DNA of 64,000 nt from assembly GCA_947561585.1 (NCBI GenBank), contig CANNZV010001053.1, positions 97,910 to 161,909 on the forward strand, read 5' to 3'. Numbering within the stretch: the first letter of the stretch is position 1; every line of letters begins with the position of its first letter. Of the stretch, positions 43,746 through 59,200 are shown in pieces. Position numbers and translations under genes: made by a program. The stretch is from Caprella mutica. Its lineage: Eukaryota > Arthropoda > Malacostraca > Amphipoda > Caprellidae. The notes beneath the pieces were generated by a model, which saw nothing but the letters and a program-made list of their open reading frames with translations, was not told the origin of the DNA and ran no database searches.

Positions 43746-43863
43746 TTATCTCGCATTGGGAAGGTCCTCAGTCGGTTGAGCATGTGTTGAAGATGATCTA
43801 GGTTGCCAAACATTGGGTCTGCATTGCAAGCTTCTGCTTCTACTTATGATGGATGGGGTGATG
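43746..43863 (-). CDS. Candidate alternative terminal exon of NUAK (proximal)
   Basis: Acceptor TCTCATTGCAG|C, then 39 codons (ITPSIISRSRSLQC… …EDLPNAR) to TAA at 43746-43748. The phase matches the strong donor CAAG|GTGAGT at the end of the giant exon (44268). Confidence 0.6.
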
Positions 43864-44267
43864 CTGCAATGAGAGTTAATGGCGGACACAGTTAAGTGCG
43901 TTAGTTATTTATTATCTTTGAAGCAAATTAGGAGACTAAACTACGGTATTTACTGAAAAAAGTGATGTTTGACAGGTTTTTGATTAGTTACTACTTGTTA
44001 CAGCTTTAATGGAAGCAAGATTTAAACTATCGAAATTGAAAGTAGATCAGTCACAGTCATCACTGCAAGCTACTTTTTCTAAGAATTAATTTTTTCATTA
44101 AAAAAACAAGAAGGGAGAGAGGATTTTAAGTTAATTATATGCAATGGTTTTTACACTTTTGGTTGAAATTTTTATCTCATTGTAGTATGAAAGATGACAG
44201 TTTCTAACTAATTTAGTGGATTTAGTGAGATTTTTAAGTAGCTAATTTACAAACTGATAGAACTCAC

Positions 44268-47200
44268 CTTGCAGTGGAGTACCTTCTAGTTACAGGTTTC
44301 AGCAAGTGTCTGAAGTCTGTTGGGCGATTGGATGGACTAGAAACTGAAGATTCAGTTGTACTAGGCAAGTCCATTGTGTTAGTACGTCTGTATACTGATG
44401 GTCTTGGAAGAGTAGATGAGCTGGTTTGTTGTGGGAGTTGCAAAGTTCCAGTTGTCGTAGTTCTTCTATAGGGTACTGACCTAGTAGTTGTTAAAGATGA
44501 TGATGTACTCATTGGCGAAGAGAATCGTGATGTGTCACTTATATTATAAGAACTAGTGACAACGTTGCTAGGAGTTAATCTTCTATTAGATTCCATTCCA
44601 GAGCTACTACTTAAATAGCTTCTTGAAGGTGTTGTATTATTTAGTGTAGAATCTGTTGAATAGTCACTACGAATCAATGAAGAAGAACGTTCTGTTGGGG
44701 CAATGGATAAGTGTCTCTGATATGAAGGTTCCCTATCTATTCTTTTATATCCAATGGGATTTGACATTGTTGACATAATACTACTTTCTCTATATCTATC
44801 TGAATATCCATGAGGAGTGGAGTAGATGGATTTCACGTCAACAGCTTTGAATTCATCTGGAGGTGAAGATAAGATTCTTGGAATACTTTGTCTGGATTCA
44901 CGTCTAGAAACTGATGTTTGTATTTCTGGAACTGATGCAACTATTGATGTCCTATAATTGGGATTAGGTGATGGTGCCTTAAGAGGACTGAAAGTATCTC
45001 TGAGCCTCTCATTACTTCCCATTAATCTTGCTTTAGCAGCTGCCAATTGTTGATCTTCTTCTAGCTTAGTTGTTGGTTGTGTGCGACTTTTCGATCGACT
45101 TCGCTTTCCATCCTGAAAACGCGAGTAGTAGCTCTTCCTCGTAATTCGATCCATAACACTCTCTTCATCATCGTTCATAACCGATTGCATGTCTTCAAGA
45201 TCCGAAGCCACGCTCTCAGAGCACCAACTAGTAGGGGAGAGACATCTGTTTGCATCTGGAACAGCATCAACAGGCCGAGTGATTTCAGTTTTGTAGTTGT
45301 TCATTATAGAAACTTTTTTGGCTGAAACTATTTCCGCTGGGATATTGTTTGAAGCAATTTTGCCAATTTCATTTGAGGATGACTGTCCTAATTTGTTATT
45401 AGATAAGTGTGAAGTAGTGTTTTGGGCTTCCTTTGTTTTTAAATTTATGGAACTTTGTTGATCAACAGTTTCAGTGGGTTTAGAAACATTAGTGTCAAAA
45501 CTGTTTATTCGAGGAGTTGAATTCAGCGAAAGGTTCTTTTCAGTTGGTTCTGATAATAAACTTTTTCTATGGTTCAGTTCAACATCAACAAATTTATTAA
45601 CATTGTCAGTACTTTTTGAAAACGTTTTGTTAGTACGATATCGCAATGGACGCTTGTTAATATCCTTCGCTGATTTAGCCAGATCAGAATTTTCAGCTGA
45701 AGGAACTTCAGTAACATGAATAGGGGGTTTCTCTATAGTATTAGTTGGTTTTAGAGCATCTTCTGGTTTCCTTCCTAAAATTTTACTTAATGCACTGGAT
45801 AATCTATTCGTCTTTTTATCACCTACTTCTTCTTCTGGGTCACACTTCGTATTAGAGTTATCTGTTTTACTTTTAACGAAAGTTGAAGGACGTTTTAGTT
45901 TGAATTTTTCTTCGCCCTGTTCACGAGTTTCATTATCTTCTATACTGCAATTGTTAGTTTTATTAAATTTACTTGTAAATCTTTGATACATTGATTTGGG
46001 ACGCTCGATTTCGTCACTACCTTGTTTTGAAGATTCTTTTTGAGAGTTTTGAGACTTTTTGTTTGTGATTTCTTGATTGATTTTATTCTCAGAGATCTCA
46101 GCTGCTATTCCGTCATTATTCGTTACTATATCAAATTGAGTGTTTATCGGTGGGGGAGACATCGCACGTTCTATTTTTCGTTCCAGTTTACTTTTTGCTC
46201 TTTCAAATGGTGTTTTGGATCTAATAGCACGTTGAGAATTAACAGAATATTCATCTAAAATCTTCTGATTTGCAGATATTGCATCTAAAACTTGTTTATG
46301 TTCTAGGTTTTGATTTTGTGAGGTTTGCAATGTTGAATTATTAGTTTCTTTAGTTTCAATAATTTGCTGAGAATTTATTTGCTTGGGTGATGCGGTGATT
46401 GAAGATTTTGTAATTGATTGAGATTGCTTATTAGTTGGCAGCTGAGTTATCTTTGCTGGAGGAGAGGATACAGGAGTCTTTATCTTTGGAGACTGAGGCA
46501 ATCCGGATGGTGTAGGTGTGGTTGATTCTGCTGAAGTTGCAGAAGGTGAAAATGTTGTACGTATGGGAGACGTTGGTGACTGAGGCAATCCAGGAGGTGG
46601 AGGCGATTTAATTCGAACCCTCTTGTCATTTAATCTCACGCTACTACTAGATTTGGATGGCTGATTTGTTTCCTGGAGATTATTAACCCCATCAATCGCC
46701 TGACCTAAATCTCTAGATTTAGATTTTCTGTATGGTCCAAATGGAGATTTTTTCTTTATTTGATCCTTAATCAACTGACTAGATGTTTCATTTGCTGTTT
46801 CGATAGTTAAATTAAGATCTTGTGATTTACTTCCATGGTAAGGCTTAATAACAGAGTTGGAAGTAGTCATCTTCAATTCTGTAACTTTCTTGTATTTGTT
46901 GAATGGAGACTCTGCCTTATTAATCATTTCGATTGTTGATGTCATGTTTTCAGAATTTCCTCTTTTATAAGGGATCTTTCCTAAAGAACTATTTTGTCGA
47001 TTTAGTAGAGTTGATGTTGAATTGAACGGTTCGGTAACAATGCTAGTTGAAGTGTTTCCTATTTCAGAAGTTTTAACGTTTGGTACTTTTTCGGAAGATA
47101 TTCGGTTTGGAGGTTTACTAACATTATTCATAATCCTTACAACTTTATCAACTTCGTGTGAGTTATTTGTCGTTTGTTGCTGTGGAGGTGATTTGGTTTT

Positions 47201-50200
47201 TATTGTGTTTGGCGCGGTTAGCACTGTTATTGGAATATCAACATGTGATTTGTGAGTTTTTGAAGAATTATCAATTATTAGATTTTGTGAATTAGTAGGA
47301 ATGTTATCAACACTACCATTGTTTGTTGTTCTATCAATATGAGAGTAACTTCTCAAAAGTTTATTTATGTTATTCTGCATCTGACCTACAGTTTCAGGAT
47401 ATGGAAATTTAGTCGAAGCATCCATTCCTGATCTTGGAAGTGTTGCCGAATAGCCTGGACTGAGAGGGGAACTTATTGACTGGTGTAATTTTTCTATTGA
47501 TGCGCACATTTTATCTGGAGATTCAAGTTCTTCCACCAATTTTTGGAGCTGTATCTTAGCATCTTGATGATTATCATTCTTTGTTGATACAGATGCACAT
47601 CTTCTTTGCGGCAACGGAAAGTCTGACACTAGTGCTGGCTGCTGCATATTTCCATCCAAGGACTTGTTTTGATTAGTCAATGATCTACTTTTGTTAATAG
47701 TTTTTGTTATTGCAGACTTCGCATCAACAATTTTGTTATTTTGAGAAGGCTGACCTATGATTGTAGGTGGTGCAACACCGTCTGTTGATGTCGATAAGTG
47801 GACAACCATTGCACTATTGGGTTGATTGAGTATAGACCCGGTTTGACCGATAGTTTCACGTGAAGGAGTCATACTTTTCTCTTTTAGTGAATTTTGCTTT
47901 CCAAATATACTTCGCTGTGGTTCATTTTTACTCATTTTCGATTTTGAAGAATTCTCGAAATTTGATAATCGGTTTCGCCAACCTGAAATAGTGGAAAAAG
48001 AAATGAATATCTTGTTTTAAGTCTATGACAATGCTCATGGTTACAGAAAAGCTACTCTTTGAAAACAGTAACTTACCTAGAAATGTAATGAAAAAGGACC
48101 GTTGACTGTACTCACGGATGGAAGAAGAAAATGAAGAAGTGATAGTAAAAGAAGACTACTAACCTATGTATCCAAAAATCTAAAAAATCGTAAAGGACAT
48201 CACTCCCTGCTATCGAAATAAAATTTAAAATCGTTTTACAACCTACCTTTATCAAACTTCATCCTTGGAATGTTATCAATTCATGTTTAAATTAATTATT
48301 TGAAATGCAATTCAAGTGTTAAGAAATAAAATTTCATATGAGGGATATTGGTTGGTTAAGAATACAATTTATATATATAAAAGAATGAGACATTTCAAGT
48401 TTTATGAATAATAATAGAGTTATTAATTGATTATAATAGATAAGTAACTGATGACTCTTTGCAGTAATTTTTTTCACTAATATTTGGAAACTATTTAAGC
48501 CGACTATCACTAAGCTGTTACTCTGAATAATATATATGGTTGAAGAGGTTTGAAGTTCATCATAGTGTATCTTTATTAAACTGCACGTAAATTATTTTCA
48601 GAAATATTCCAGTTTGAATATTTTTTAATCATTTCTCACAAATTGAACAGCATGATATTGAATCGCTTCGGAAAGTTTCATTAACTAACATTGAAGAACC
48701 AGTCTGTATCACTTGGAATATCGCTGATGGTATCGAGATGAAAAATTAGTACAAAATCTATCAATTCGTAATCTTATGTATTGAAAGTCAGACAATCTGT
48801 CTGTAATCATGTGGAGACATTCAGAAGAAGTTAGCACTTACATTTTCAAATAAAAAAATTGATCCAAAGGCAACATAAAAGTCACTAAAATAATTCATAA
48901 TTTAATAAAGCGTCACTTTAGTTTTACACATATTCATATATAATAACTTATGAAGTAGTTAAGCAGTAATTTCTAACCTTTATAGGTGGCACATGGTAAT
49001 AATGGCACTTGATTTCAATAATAAAATACTTCTTTCTACATCAATGTATAATTACTCCCATAGCCTATCTACAGTTATAATAAGTGGACGTCAAACAAGC
49101 AACATTGGTTAGAGGTGAACAAGTACCTATTTCCTAGATCTACCTAAAGTTAATATCAAATGCACTAATTGCAAGACACGTACCGTTTTTTTCCATTACA
49201 CTCATTAGACTAGTATGTGGTTAACAAATTTAAATAATATTTACACAAACTCAAGTTTTGCAGTATGTATTATAACAGGAAACAGGAGTATTGAAAACTG
49301 CAGCATTTTAAAGTCGTGATGACACTGACATATCTTTTACAGTTTTCCCTTTCAAAACTAAATTCATGGAAGAAGCTAACGTTAATATCTTTACAATAAT
49401 AAGATTACCCAAAATTATGATTTGCATTTATCCTTTTATCTTAAATTTGGCAGATAACTCTTTTGCCTTGATAAAATTTAACTCAGCGCATCACACATGA
49501 CATGTATAGCAATTCAACAAAATTCTTAATTTCTTAGACGGAAAACAGAAAAAGATTTGGCAATGGGACCATGATTTAAATTACCTTAGAGTTCCTGGTT
49601 AGTCAATTACAAACTAAAACGCTCTAAACAATAATTTGTGTTAAGGATCTCCTCCGAAAAATTTCTCGTGTGAAACCCTATGTCGTTGATTAGTTCGATT
49701 TTTGTTGTTCAAATATTGTCCAGAATGGCTCTTTTCAGGGGTGCGGTTGTCATCTTCGTCATCTTCTTCTTGGTTGATTATTATAATTCTTGAAGATGGA
49801 GCTGTGTAAGATGGAATTTATATTAGGAAGTCAACAAATAAACTAAAACAAAAAGAAAGAACATTTTAATCACACGTGCTAAGAAGAGGAAAGTTTTTGC
49901 AGGGAATATTTAGGTAATATGCTTTGCGTAAAAATGTTGATTTGTTTCAAGCATGCCTAATGTAACAAAGCTTCATATTATTTTACTAGGATTTACACGG
50001 AGAAGTTAATTGAGATATACAGTCAACTCCGCTGATATTGCAAACTTTTCATAAGATAGCTTTACCTTACAGAAAATTATTAATCTGCTCATGAAATTTA
50101 AAATATTGTATTGAGTAATAAAGCTTCTGATTTTCAGTTTGCAATTTTCAGTTAAATTGATAATACAGTTGCAGGGAACAGCTTTTTCTTATGAAAAGTG

Positions 50201-53200
50201 TTAAATGGTCCTGATGTGTTCGATATGAGCGGAGCTGACTGTATCAAACATTAAGAAAATCTATCAACCATGCGTATTACTATCATTTTATTTGAGAACA
50301 CATCCGAACTCTTCAAAAAATTTACAAAAAAATCAGAAATATGCAATATGAAATGAGGATTCATTTTGATTTAGATATAGAAATTTTTTTATTGAAAAGT
50401 TATGAATCTTCAAAAATTTCGAAGGAATTGAAACCTCTGATCTATATTGATATTTCGGTATTAAGTCATTAATGACATCAATAACCTGGGTTAAACATTG
50501 ATATATGCTCACTTATTCACCTCTTGGGAGAGTGTTGTATGGAGAGTTTGTGTCAGTGGCTCCGGCAGAGCTACCCTGACTGTACACTGCTCCTGACGAT
50601 GCATTGGAATCCTGAAAATAGAAGTTTGATTCCTTTAAAGTAGCACTTACGATTAAGGATACAAGGATACAATTTATTCAAGAATCAATTTATAACAAAC
50701 CATTAAAAAATAGAATATTGGTATTCAAGCTAAAACTTTGTCAGTTTTTATGAGATGTATCATGTATAAAAAATGAAAAACATGATATTAATTTTGAATT
50801 TTTAAAATCTAGAAGAAGAGTCTCAAATAATTCTTTGATAGAATCTATGTCATTTTCTAGACTTCTTAAGCAAAGTATCTGATTCCCAGTCAGCAGCTCT
50901 GAGTAAGAATGAATTAGCTACCTGAGAGAGATCTCTTGAAAGAGTAGAGCCCCAAGTAGGTTGATGAGTGCCTCTGATAGAACTGCTACTCCTGTTATCA
51001 CCGCCAGTACCTACTGCAGAAGCCTCTGAACCTTGCCTATAATGAACACCTTTGTTAGACACTCATACGCAATATCAACAATAAATTACATATCCTGCAT
51101 AGCCCAAGTTCTCGATAATAGAAATTTCTTACTTTTAAATTCTACAGAGAATTTAAGGTATTTGATTTTAGACCTTTCAACCTAGTTACAGAGCAAAGTT
51201 TTACAGATTAAATTTGGACATATTAATGGGACTAATTCCTAATATTTAAAAATGTTATCCTTGCACATTATATAGGTAGTCTACTTAGTCTACTACCAAT
51301 ATTCTCTACATTGATCTCTCATCTTCATTTTATAAAATAAACATGTAGAAAAGCAATTTAGGTACATTTCTGCTCCTTTTCTAAGAAGACAGCTTACCTG
51401 CTGAGTTCTCTAGGAGGAGAATACAAGGAAGACCAGAACTTGCCATTGTCACCAAATGGGTCTTGGTGACGCAGTGAGGGACTGTGAATGCTACTGAAGG
51501 GAGAGAAACCTCCACCAATACCACCTTATGGAGAGAAATTAAGTTTTTACTTCAATATTTAAGTTGGTCTTAGCCGCTATTTGTTCTTGCGAACCAATTA
51601 AGCAATTTGCTGAGCCAGCGCCAAAATGGCGTACTGTTCTTTTAATATTTTTCAAGCTACTATATAAAGTTGACAAGAAGCAAGATACTGACCCATCATC
51701 TGGTGATGCATTGGAACCATTCGTCTGTTCTTCGTCAGGTTCCTGACCCTGTTGAGCAAGGTGGAGAACAGACTCTCTGCCGTGAGACTGTGGAAACCAT
51801 CTTCATCTTCGTCGTTCTCGTCTTCGTCAGCAGAATCGTCAGCTGAGCTCATGCTGTCAGGACGAGGCTGGTAATCACTGTGAGTTCTACTTGAGGGTGA
51901 GTGGTGAAAAGGATGGTGGTGGGTGGTGAGCAGGATGATTGTGAGTGGAGAGCAGGATGATGGTGAGTGGAGAGCAGGATGATGGTGAGTGGAGAGCAGG
52001 AAGGTAGTGAATGGTGAGCAGGATGATGGTGAATATGTTTTTTTCAGTAGAGTTTGAATAAGGTTTATGGAAGGAAAAAGAAAAATTAAAAAATTAAAAA
52101 AATATAAGTTAGTATTTTTTCAAATAAGCAAATAATTTAGAAGATTTCAACAAATAAGAAAAAACGGGAAAACGTGAATGTAGTTTTATGAAAAACAATT
52201 TATGAAGGGTGATGATGTCATTTATATACAAATAAGTGAACATACCAAACAATACTACATAATTCAAAGCATCTAACAGTAAAAACATAAATACTGTCCA
52301 CACAACGAAAAATCAACTATAGGGTAAACAGACAGGCTAAGATTTAACAACTTTCACCAACTATATCTAGCTTTGGGTATTGATGGAGAATTTAGAAGGC
52401 AGTACTGCTGTTAATAAACAGAAAAACATTTATATGTCCATTTCTGCTTAAGTTTTGATCTATTAAAGGTCTTCAAAAAATACATCATTAGAATACGCAC
52501 TTATTTTGGATTCTAGGCTACTCAAAATGACATTCAAAATGCCAGCTGTGTGGACAGTTTAGTGAAATTCTAAACCAATCTTAGTAAATGATTTAACACG
52601 ATGACTATGGTTGAGCCCCAGAAGGTGATGTAGTCATCATACTCTACTCAGACGTGAAAATAATATGAATTTAAAAGAAGAAATTATTGTGGAGCCCATA
52701 GATACAATAATAAACTAAATGGAGTTCAAGGCACCCTTTCTTTGTTATTCGTACGTAACAGAATTTTTCTTTTAGGAAGATAGCATAAAGGAACTTTTGT
52801 CATTGCGTTCCATCTGATATAAAGATTAACTATAGTGAAAAGATGGCAGATTAGGAGGAGACCACACTTAATTTTCTACCATAAGTTTCTCTCTTTGGGA
52901 TGGCTCGTAATTGACTCATTTTGTGACGAAGAATCTGATAGACTTGAGGAAGTAGTAATTTTTTTTAAATCGAGGCTTATAGTCAACTCATAGTCAACGT
53001 GCTAAATAAAAAATTAAGTATATTCATAGTATGTATCCATGGTACAGAACCACTGTAACCTATATTTCTGTATCAAATATAGAAAAAAGTACTTTGAGAT
53101 ATCGAATCCATTGTAGAAATATCTGTCTGAGTGAAAGGTCTAGATATGTTGTAACTAACCCGTGATTGTTGGCGGAGATAGGACTGTTGACAGGGACTTC

Positions 53201-56200
53201 ACCTTCAAAGGAGATGGGGATAATGCGCTCCCTCCTGCTTTTCCTAATAGGGATACACTCACACAGTCACCTCAAGTCAACATTTTAAATGGATATTTTA
53301 CGGGTTCAGTCGATTCAACTAGGTTTAAAAAAAACCGAATCATATTTTCTTTGAACGCTACTGACTCGAATTACTAATAAGCTTATCTAGGATCAAAAGT
53401 AAATGTTATAATTTTTTTCTAACAACAGTATTCACCATCTTTTTGTTATTGGGTTGAATCGGCAGAATGACCAATTTAAAGGAAATTTATTTTAAGTAAC
53501 AATAATACAGTTATGAACTGAGACCACGATGTGAATGATTTTAAATTTATTCATTTTAACATGTATTATTATTGAGAATCACATAGTAGTAATGTAGATT
53601 TTATCAAACTTTGATGTCAGTTCATTATCATAAACAGAAACAGGGTTTACAGGAACTTCCTTTTCTACAAAATCATGATTCTTTAAGTAGCTGTCGACCA
53701 ATTGTCAGTGTGAACCAGTATCGATTATTTTTTCATCAATAAGATATATTGATAAGCAACAGACTAACAGTTATAGCTGGCGAAGAATTTTTATTACATA
53801 TGGACACTTGGTCTAAAACTAACATGGTTAGACTGAATTAATCACAGAAAAACAATTTGGATTTTCGACACATCTAGACAATTAGGCCACAACTACATGA
53901 ACTGATATCTTCAGCTGTCAGAAATATTTTTCAATGGTTAATTCAATAATTTGTGAAATCAATACCCAATTTAAATATAAAATGCTCCAAAGAAAGACGT
54001 TTTGTTCTGGGTTTGATTCAGCGCTAAAGTTCAGTAATGCTTTAATTCTTCAAAAAATTTATGTAGGTATCTATTTATTTATATTTCCTAGATGACTAGC
54101 TACATACGTCCACCACGCATTCATATTTGCATTCAAATTAAAATTCTTCTGAAGAAATATGTTCCCCCCGTATTTTGAGTGCAAATGAGGACATAGAACA
54201 ACACTATTACTGACAGCTGAAACACAGTAACATAGATTTATATAACACTTGAGGTGCACAATGAATTCACAATTGCATTCTCAATCTAAAACATAAGATT
54301 TACCTTATTGGCTCGGGAGATGCTGTAGAGCTAATTCCTGAACCTATTCCAGATAAACCAGCAGGTGGGGAACTAAAGACACCTCCAAGAGGACCTACTT
54401 TACCACCTTTGAAGAGAGGCGAGTGCAGGAATGGAGATGAAGTGGAACTGTCACCTTCAAACGGCATGGGTCTGTGCAACCGACTGAAACATGTTATGCC
54501 ATTGAAATAATAAGTATATCAATATTCAAACCAACACTGGTACTGTTCCTAGAGTAGGAAAATACAAACTTGCAAAAAAACCCTCCAACAGGACCACTAA
54601 CCTAACCTTCTAGCTATATTTTTTTACACAGGAGTTTTCGTCCAGTTTTCATACACTTACCTAGAAGAACTGCTAGCAGAAGATGAAGTTCGTCTATCTT
54701 CTTCAGTGTCCTCTCCTCCTTCCATCATAATTGGAATAATCCTCTCCCGTGGTGCCCTCTGCAAAGAACTGTCCGCATGAGAAGTTGGCGGTGGTTTCGG
54801 AGTGGAAGTATCGGGACGATTAACTCTGGTTGCTGAGGGAGTTTGACGAGGACGCAAAGAAGGAGTGATATTGTGACGAACCTGCAAGAGGAATAATTAA
54901 CTCTAGCTAAAGTCAGGGATGGTAATAATTCTTTTGAAATAAGCAAGTATTTCATTGGTTACTGGCAACATGCATTTAGACATATCAGTTTATTTAATAA
55001 GCGGGAACTAAAGAAATATATTGAAACATATGTTAATCTACGACATTACTACTGTTAGAAGAATTGAAAAGTACCCTCACTACTTTTTTATTGTTTCTGT
55101 ATTGGTATAAATTTAATGATCTCTAATGAGATCTGCAAGTTCTTATTAGGAAAATGACCAGAATATTTATCTTCCTCTAATAAAATACATCACTATTGTC
55201 TATTACAAAGAATTCTGATAATACTTTAACCTAAATATCATAAGCATTAGATTTTAATGATAAAATCCATATTAATTACATTTTCAAATTGCAACATTCA
55301 GTCAATGTTTCTTTCACAAATTGGATTACAATTTGAGATTTTGAGAACTGGATTTTTTTTCGAATTATTCAATTAATTTGGATAAAAATCATGTTTGGAA
55401 TCTTCTCTTAGAGTTGTGTGAAATCGTAGACTTTGTCGTGAACCCTTCCAATGCTTAAACTGACCTCTGTTTTGAACTCTTTGCTAGGTGTTGCTAGTTT
55501 GATTTCAGCGTACGAAGCTCGGTTCCTATCATCTGAGAGTAGCGAACCGCTAGCACTAGGAGTTAGGTTAATTTCTATTTCACTCTTCTTTCGTTGACGT
55601 GTTTCAGTGTCCTGATGAAGTGAGGGTTAATGTTGGTTAGTGTTAAAAGTTTCAACAATAAGTGAAATTCGCTCCGTAACGTGGTTCTTGATTGAGTCTG
55701 TCCTGAACGAACCAATTATCGAACAAGGATCCTATGACTAATCATTGGAAGAAGTGGTTAAAATATAACATATAGAAACTTTTGGTTTAGTTTTTCTAGG
55801 ATAAATTTCATTAGTCTAGAAATAAAATAAAGGTTATCATTAAATAATCAACGATTGAAGAAATGTAATAGAAACAATAACGTTCTAGCTAACGAAGAAA
55901 CATCTAGTAACAGACTGAAAATAGAGAGAAATTGTTTTGAGAAAAAGTACATTAAATCATTAAATATTAGCATCGAAAAGAAAAAAAAACGTGATATTTT
56001 TCAAATTAAAATTGTCGTTATTTTTTTATTGATATAGATACCAATTTTGACAACACTGATCAGCACAAGTTTAGCTAGTGCCAAACTTTTCGCATTAGAT
56101 AATGGTTCGATAAAGTACAAAAATAATTCATCAAGTATCACGTCTGAACAATTCTCGTTCGTAAAGATGTCGTAGATCTAAGAGAAGAACTTTCTTCTTT

Positions 56201-59200
56201 GAAGCTCAAAGCAGCATAAAAAATTTCAGCAGTAAAAGTTGGAAGATGTAGAATTTTGTTTAATCTAATCAAGTTAAGCATTACACAGAAGGCAACAAAA
56301 TAAAAGCCGAATGAAGTTGAAAGTTATGAATATATATACTTCTACAGAAGCTTGGATGATATTCCTTATCAATTCGATGCTATCATTAACTTGCATCAAA
56401 TCATTCGAAAACTACGTATAGCAAACTTCAAATTGACAAGGAATCTCACAGAAAGAACCTGTATGATAGATAAAGATAGAGGTTCTAGGAAAATTCGGTC
56501 TCAGAAAATTCGGTACAACAAACTAGCGGATACAAAAACTACATTACGGCCATTTATAATTCCGAAACTGAGTTTTTCAAGACCTGAAATTTCTGAGACC
56601 GCAATTTCCGGTCACCAAAATAAGATTAACATAAGTTACCCCATGCAGAGACCCTAGCACTTCTTCAGGAGATACAGCAGTGATTTGTTTCATGAGAGGT
56701 TCATGATGGTCCTGAGAACGTTAGTATTGCTAATATTGGCTTTTAAAGAAGAGAAACTTGTCGCTATTTCTACATTTGATCTGCGTAGCTAATTATAAAA
56801 TGACGTAAATTGCAAAAATTGTAATTAATCTCTATCAATATAGTTCGGTCATATCCTATGGCAATAAACACATTATTTAAATGAATAGCTGATTCAACTA
56901 GCAAACTAACTGATTAGAGTCTTGTTTGTTTGATGAGTCTGTTTAGATAACTAATTAGATGTGCTCCACTACCGATGAACCAAATAACAAAATCAAATAT
57001 TTAAAAGCGTATCAAAATCCCTCAAATCGTAATTTATAGCCTTGGTATTCGATCGTTTAAATGATATTGTCGGCATTACTCATTTAGATAGGTATAAAAT
57101 ACTCACTGGTTTAGTTTTAGCCTCTCCTTTATTCTTCACGATTTTGGACAATGTTGCTTGCTTATGGCTTGAAGGTTGTTCAGCATCATTAATGCTAGCA
57201 CTTGGGATGTCAACTGGTTTATCACTTACGACATCAGGAGTCTCTACTACTTGAGTTGTATTATCAGTAATATTTTTCTGTTCATCAGCTTGGGTATTCA
57301 AACATGGTCTATTGATTCGAGGTCTAGGTTTATCTTCGCTTTGTTTGGAAACTTTACGTAACTTTTCTTGTTTCGCCGCCTCCACTCTCTCTCTTCTCTC
57401 TGAAACTTGTCGAAGTAATTTTTCAGCCTCACTTTCAGATTCAGAAGAGTCGGACATATCGTGTTTTGACTTGTTTCGTTTAGTTTCGGCTGTTTTACAT
57501 TTGTCTTCTGCAGACACCGTTTCTTTCTTTGCAGTGTTGGATGACGACGGCACTCTCTTTACTAGATTGCTAGTGGTTCTCTTGCTATCTTTGACAGGTG
57601 AAGATCTTTTTGGAGTGGTTATATCTCGCTTCATTCCAGGTCGGGTAAGATTCTTTGACTCTACCAAATCTGGAGACTTTTCTTTCTTGTCGGATTCCTT
57701 TGAAGATTTGACAGTAGATTTTATCGGAGATTTTTCTTTTGCTGGCGACGATCGTTTCGTTTTCTCAGTCGTGTTCTCTTGCCAAATTGGAATGTCCTGT
57801 TCTGAAGGTTGCTCTAAAGATTTCTTCGTGAATTTACCAGGAGGTGGAAGGGAGTCTTCTTTCACAGATCTAGATGGGGAAATAGGAGCTGAGCTGTCTC
57901 TTCTAGATGATATGGAGTCTCCACTATTTGCTGAAGATTGTCTTCTCATACCTAAGCCAACCTTTTCAGAGGATTTATTTTCGAAGGATTTTTTAACATC
58001 CGATATCTGAAAAAAAGTTTTTTGATAAACCCCAAAACCCAATAAAATTTAAACTCAAAAAATGTGACTGAATCGATATGTCCTTAATTTTTTCGAAAGC
58101 AAAATCAATGGATTTATTTAACTCATTTTGAAATAGATTTACCTTCACAGCTCCGACAATCGGCCTTTTTCGGTCTGGTGGAGGCTTCTCTTCAAATTTC
58201 TTTGTAAGATCAGACATATTGAGTCTAGGTCCCTTACGTCCTTTCTCGGAAGACACGGGGGGCTTTTCAGTATTATTATTGCACATAGTATCCCACATGG
58301 CTGCCTTGGAGAACACCTTCGATCCACGACGACTTCCTATAATAAAAAGGAACATTCAAGATCGTAATGCAATGCAATTCTGATAGCTACATTGATTAAT
58401 AATTAGTTAAAATTGAAAATATTTTGGACACACATATAATTTAATCACAGGAAAATTTTACTTACCTTTATTGTCATTGGAGGATTCAGATCCCGTGCGA
58501 CTTCTTGCTGGTGTAGAAACAAGTGAAGATTGTTGACTTGATTCTTTACTGTTATCAGAAGAAGTTTTCTTGTTTACTATAGATGAGGATTCGTCCTTTT
58601 TAGAGTCATCCTTCTTCATTTTAGCCACCGTTTCTTTCAGAACTTCATCAGTAGATGCAGGAGAGTTGGTATCATTAGAAACCGAAGATGAATTGCTCAA
58701 TTTATTGACTGAAGAATTTTTCGATACTTTGGAAACTGATTCAGCTTTCCCGACTTTGGTAACTGAATTATTCCTAAGAGTTTTATTTATTTGTTTAGGT
58801 TTGGTTTCACCAGTCTGAGAGGAAGAAGTATCATTTGTATCATCAGTTTTGGATGATATGGAAGATTTTAGTACTTTCACTTCTTCAACAGTTTTTGCAG
58901 GACTTACAGACTGCCTATTTGCTATTGAAGAATCAGATGCTTTCAAAGTACCATCAGCAGAAATGACTGACAAAATAGATTTATTGCTGGGAGACGTTAA
59001 TCCCTTAGCCCGATGAGTTTGATTGGGTCTATCATTTTCAACTACATTTGCTTTAGGCGTAGATTCTCTCGATCTTGTTACACTCGATTCTTTTGCTTCT
59101 GGTTCTTTGATAGATTTTTTATCTTCTCTTTCTTTGCTAGTTGATTTCTTTTTGACAACTTTCTTTTTCACAGATTTAACACTACTTCCTGGAATTCCAT

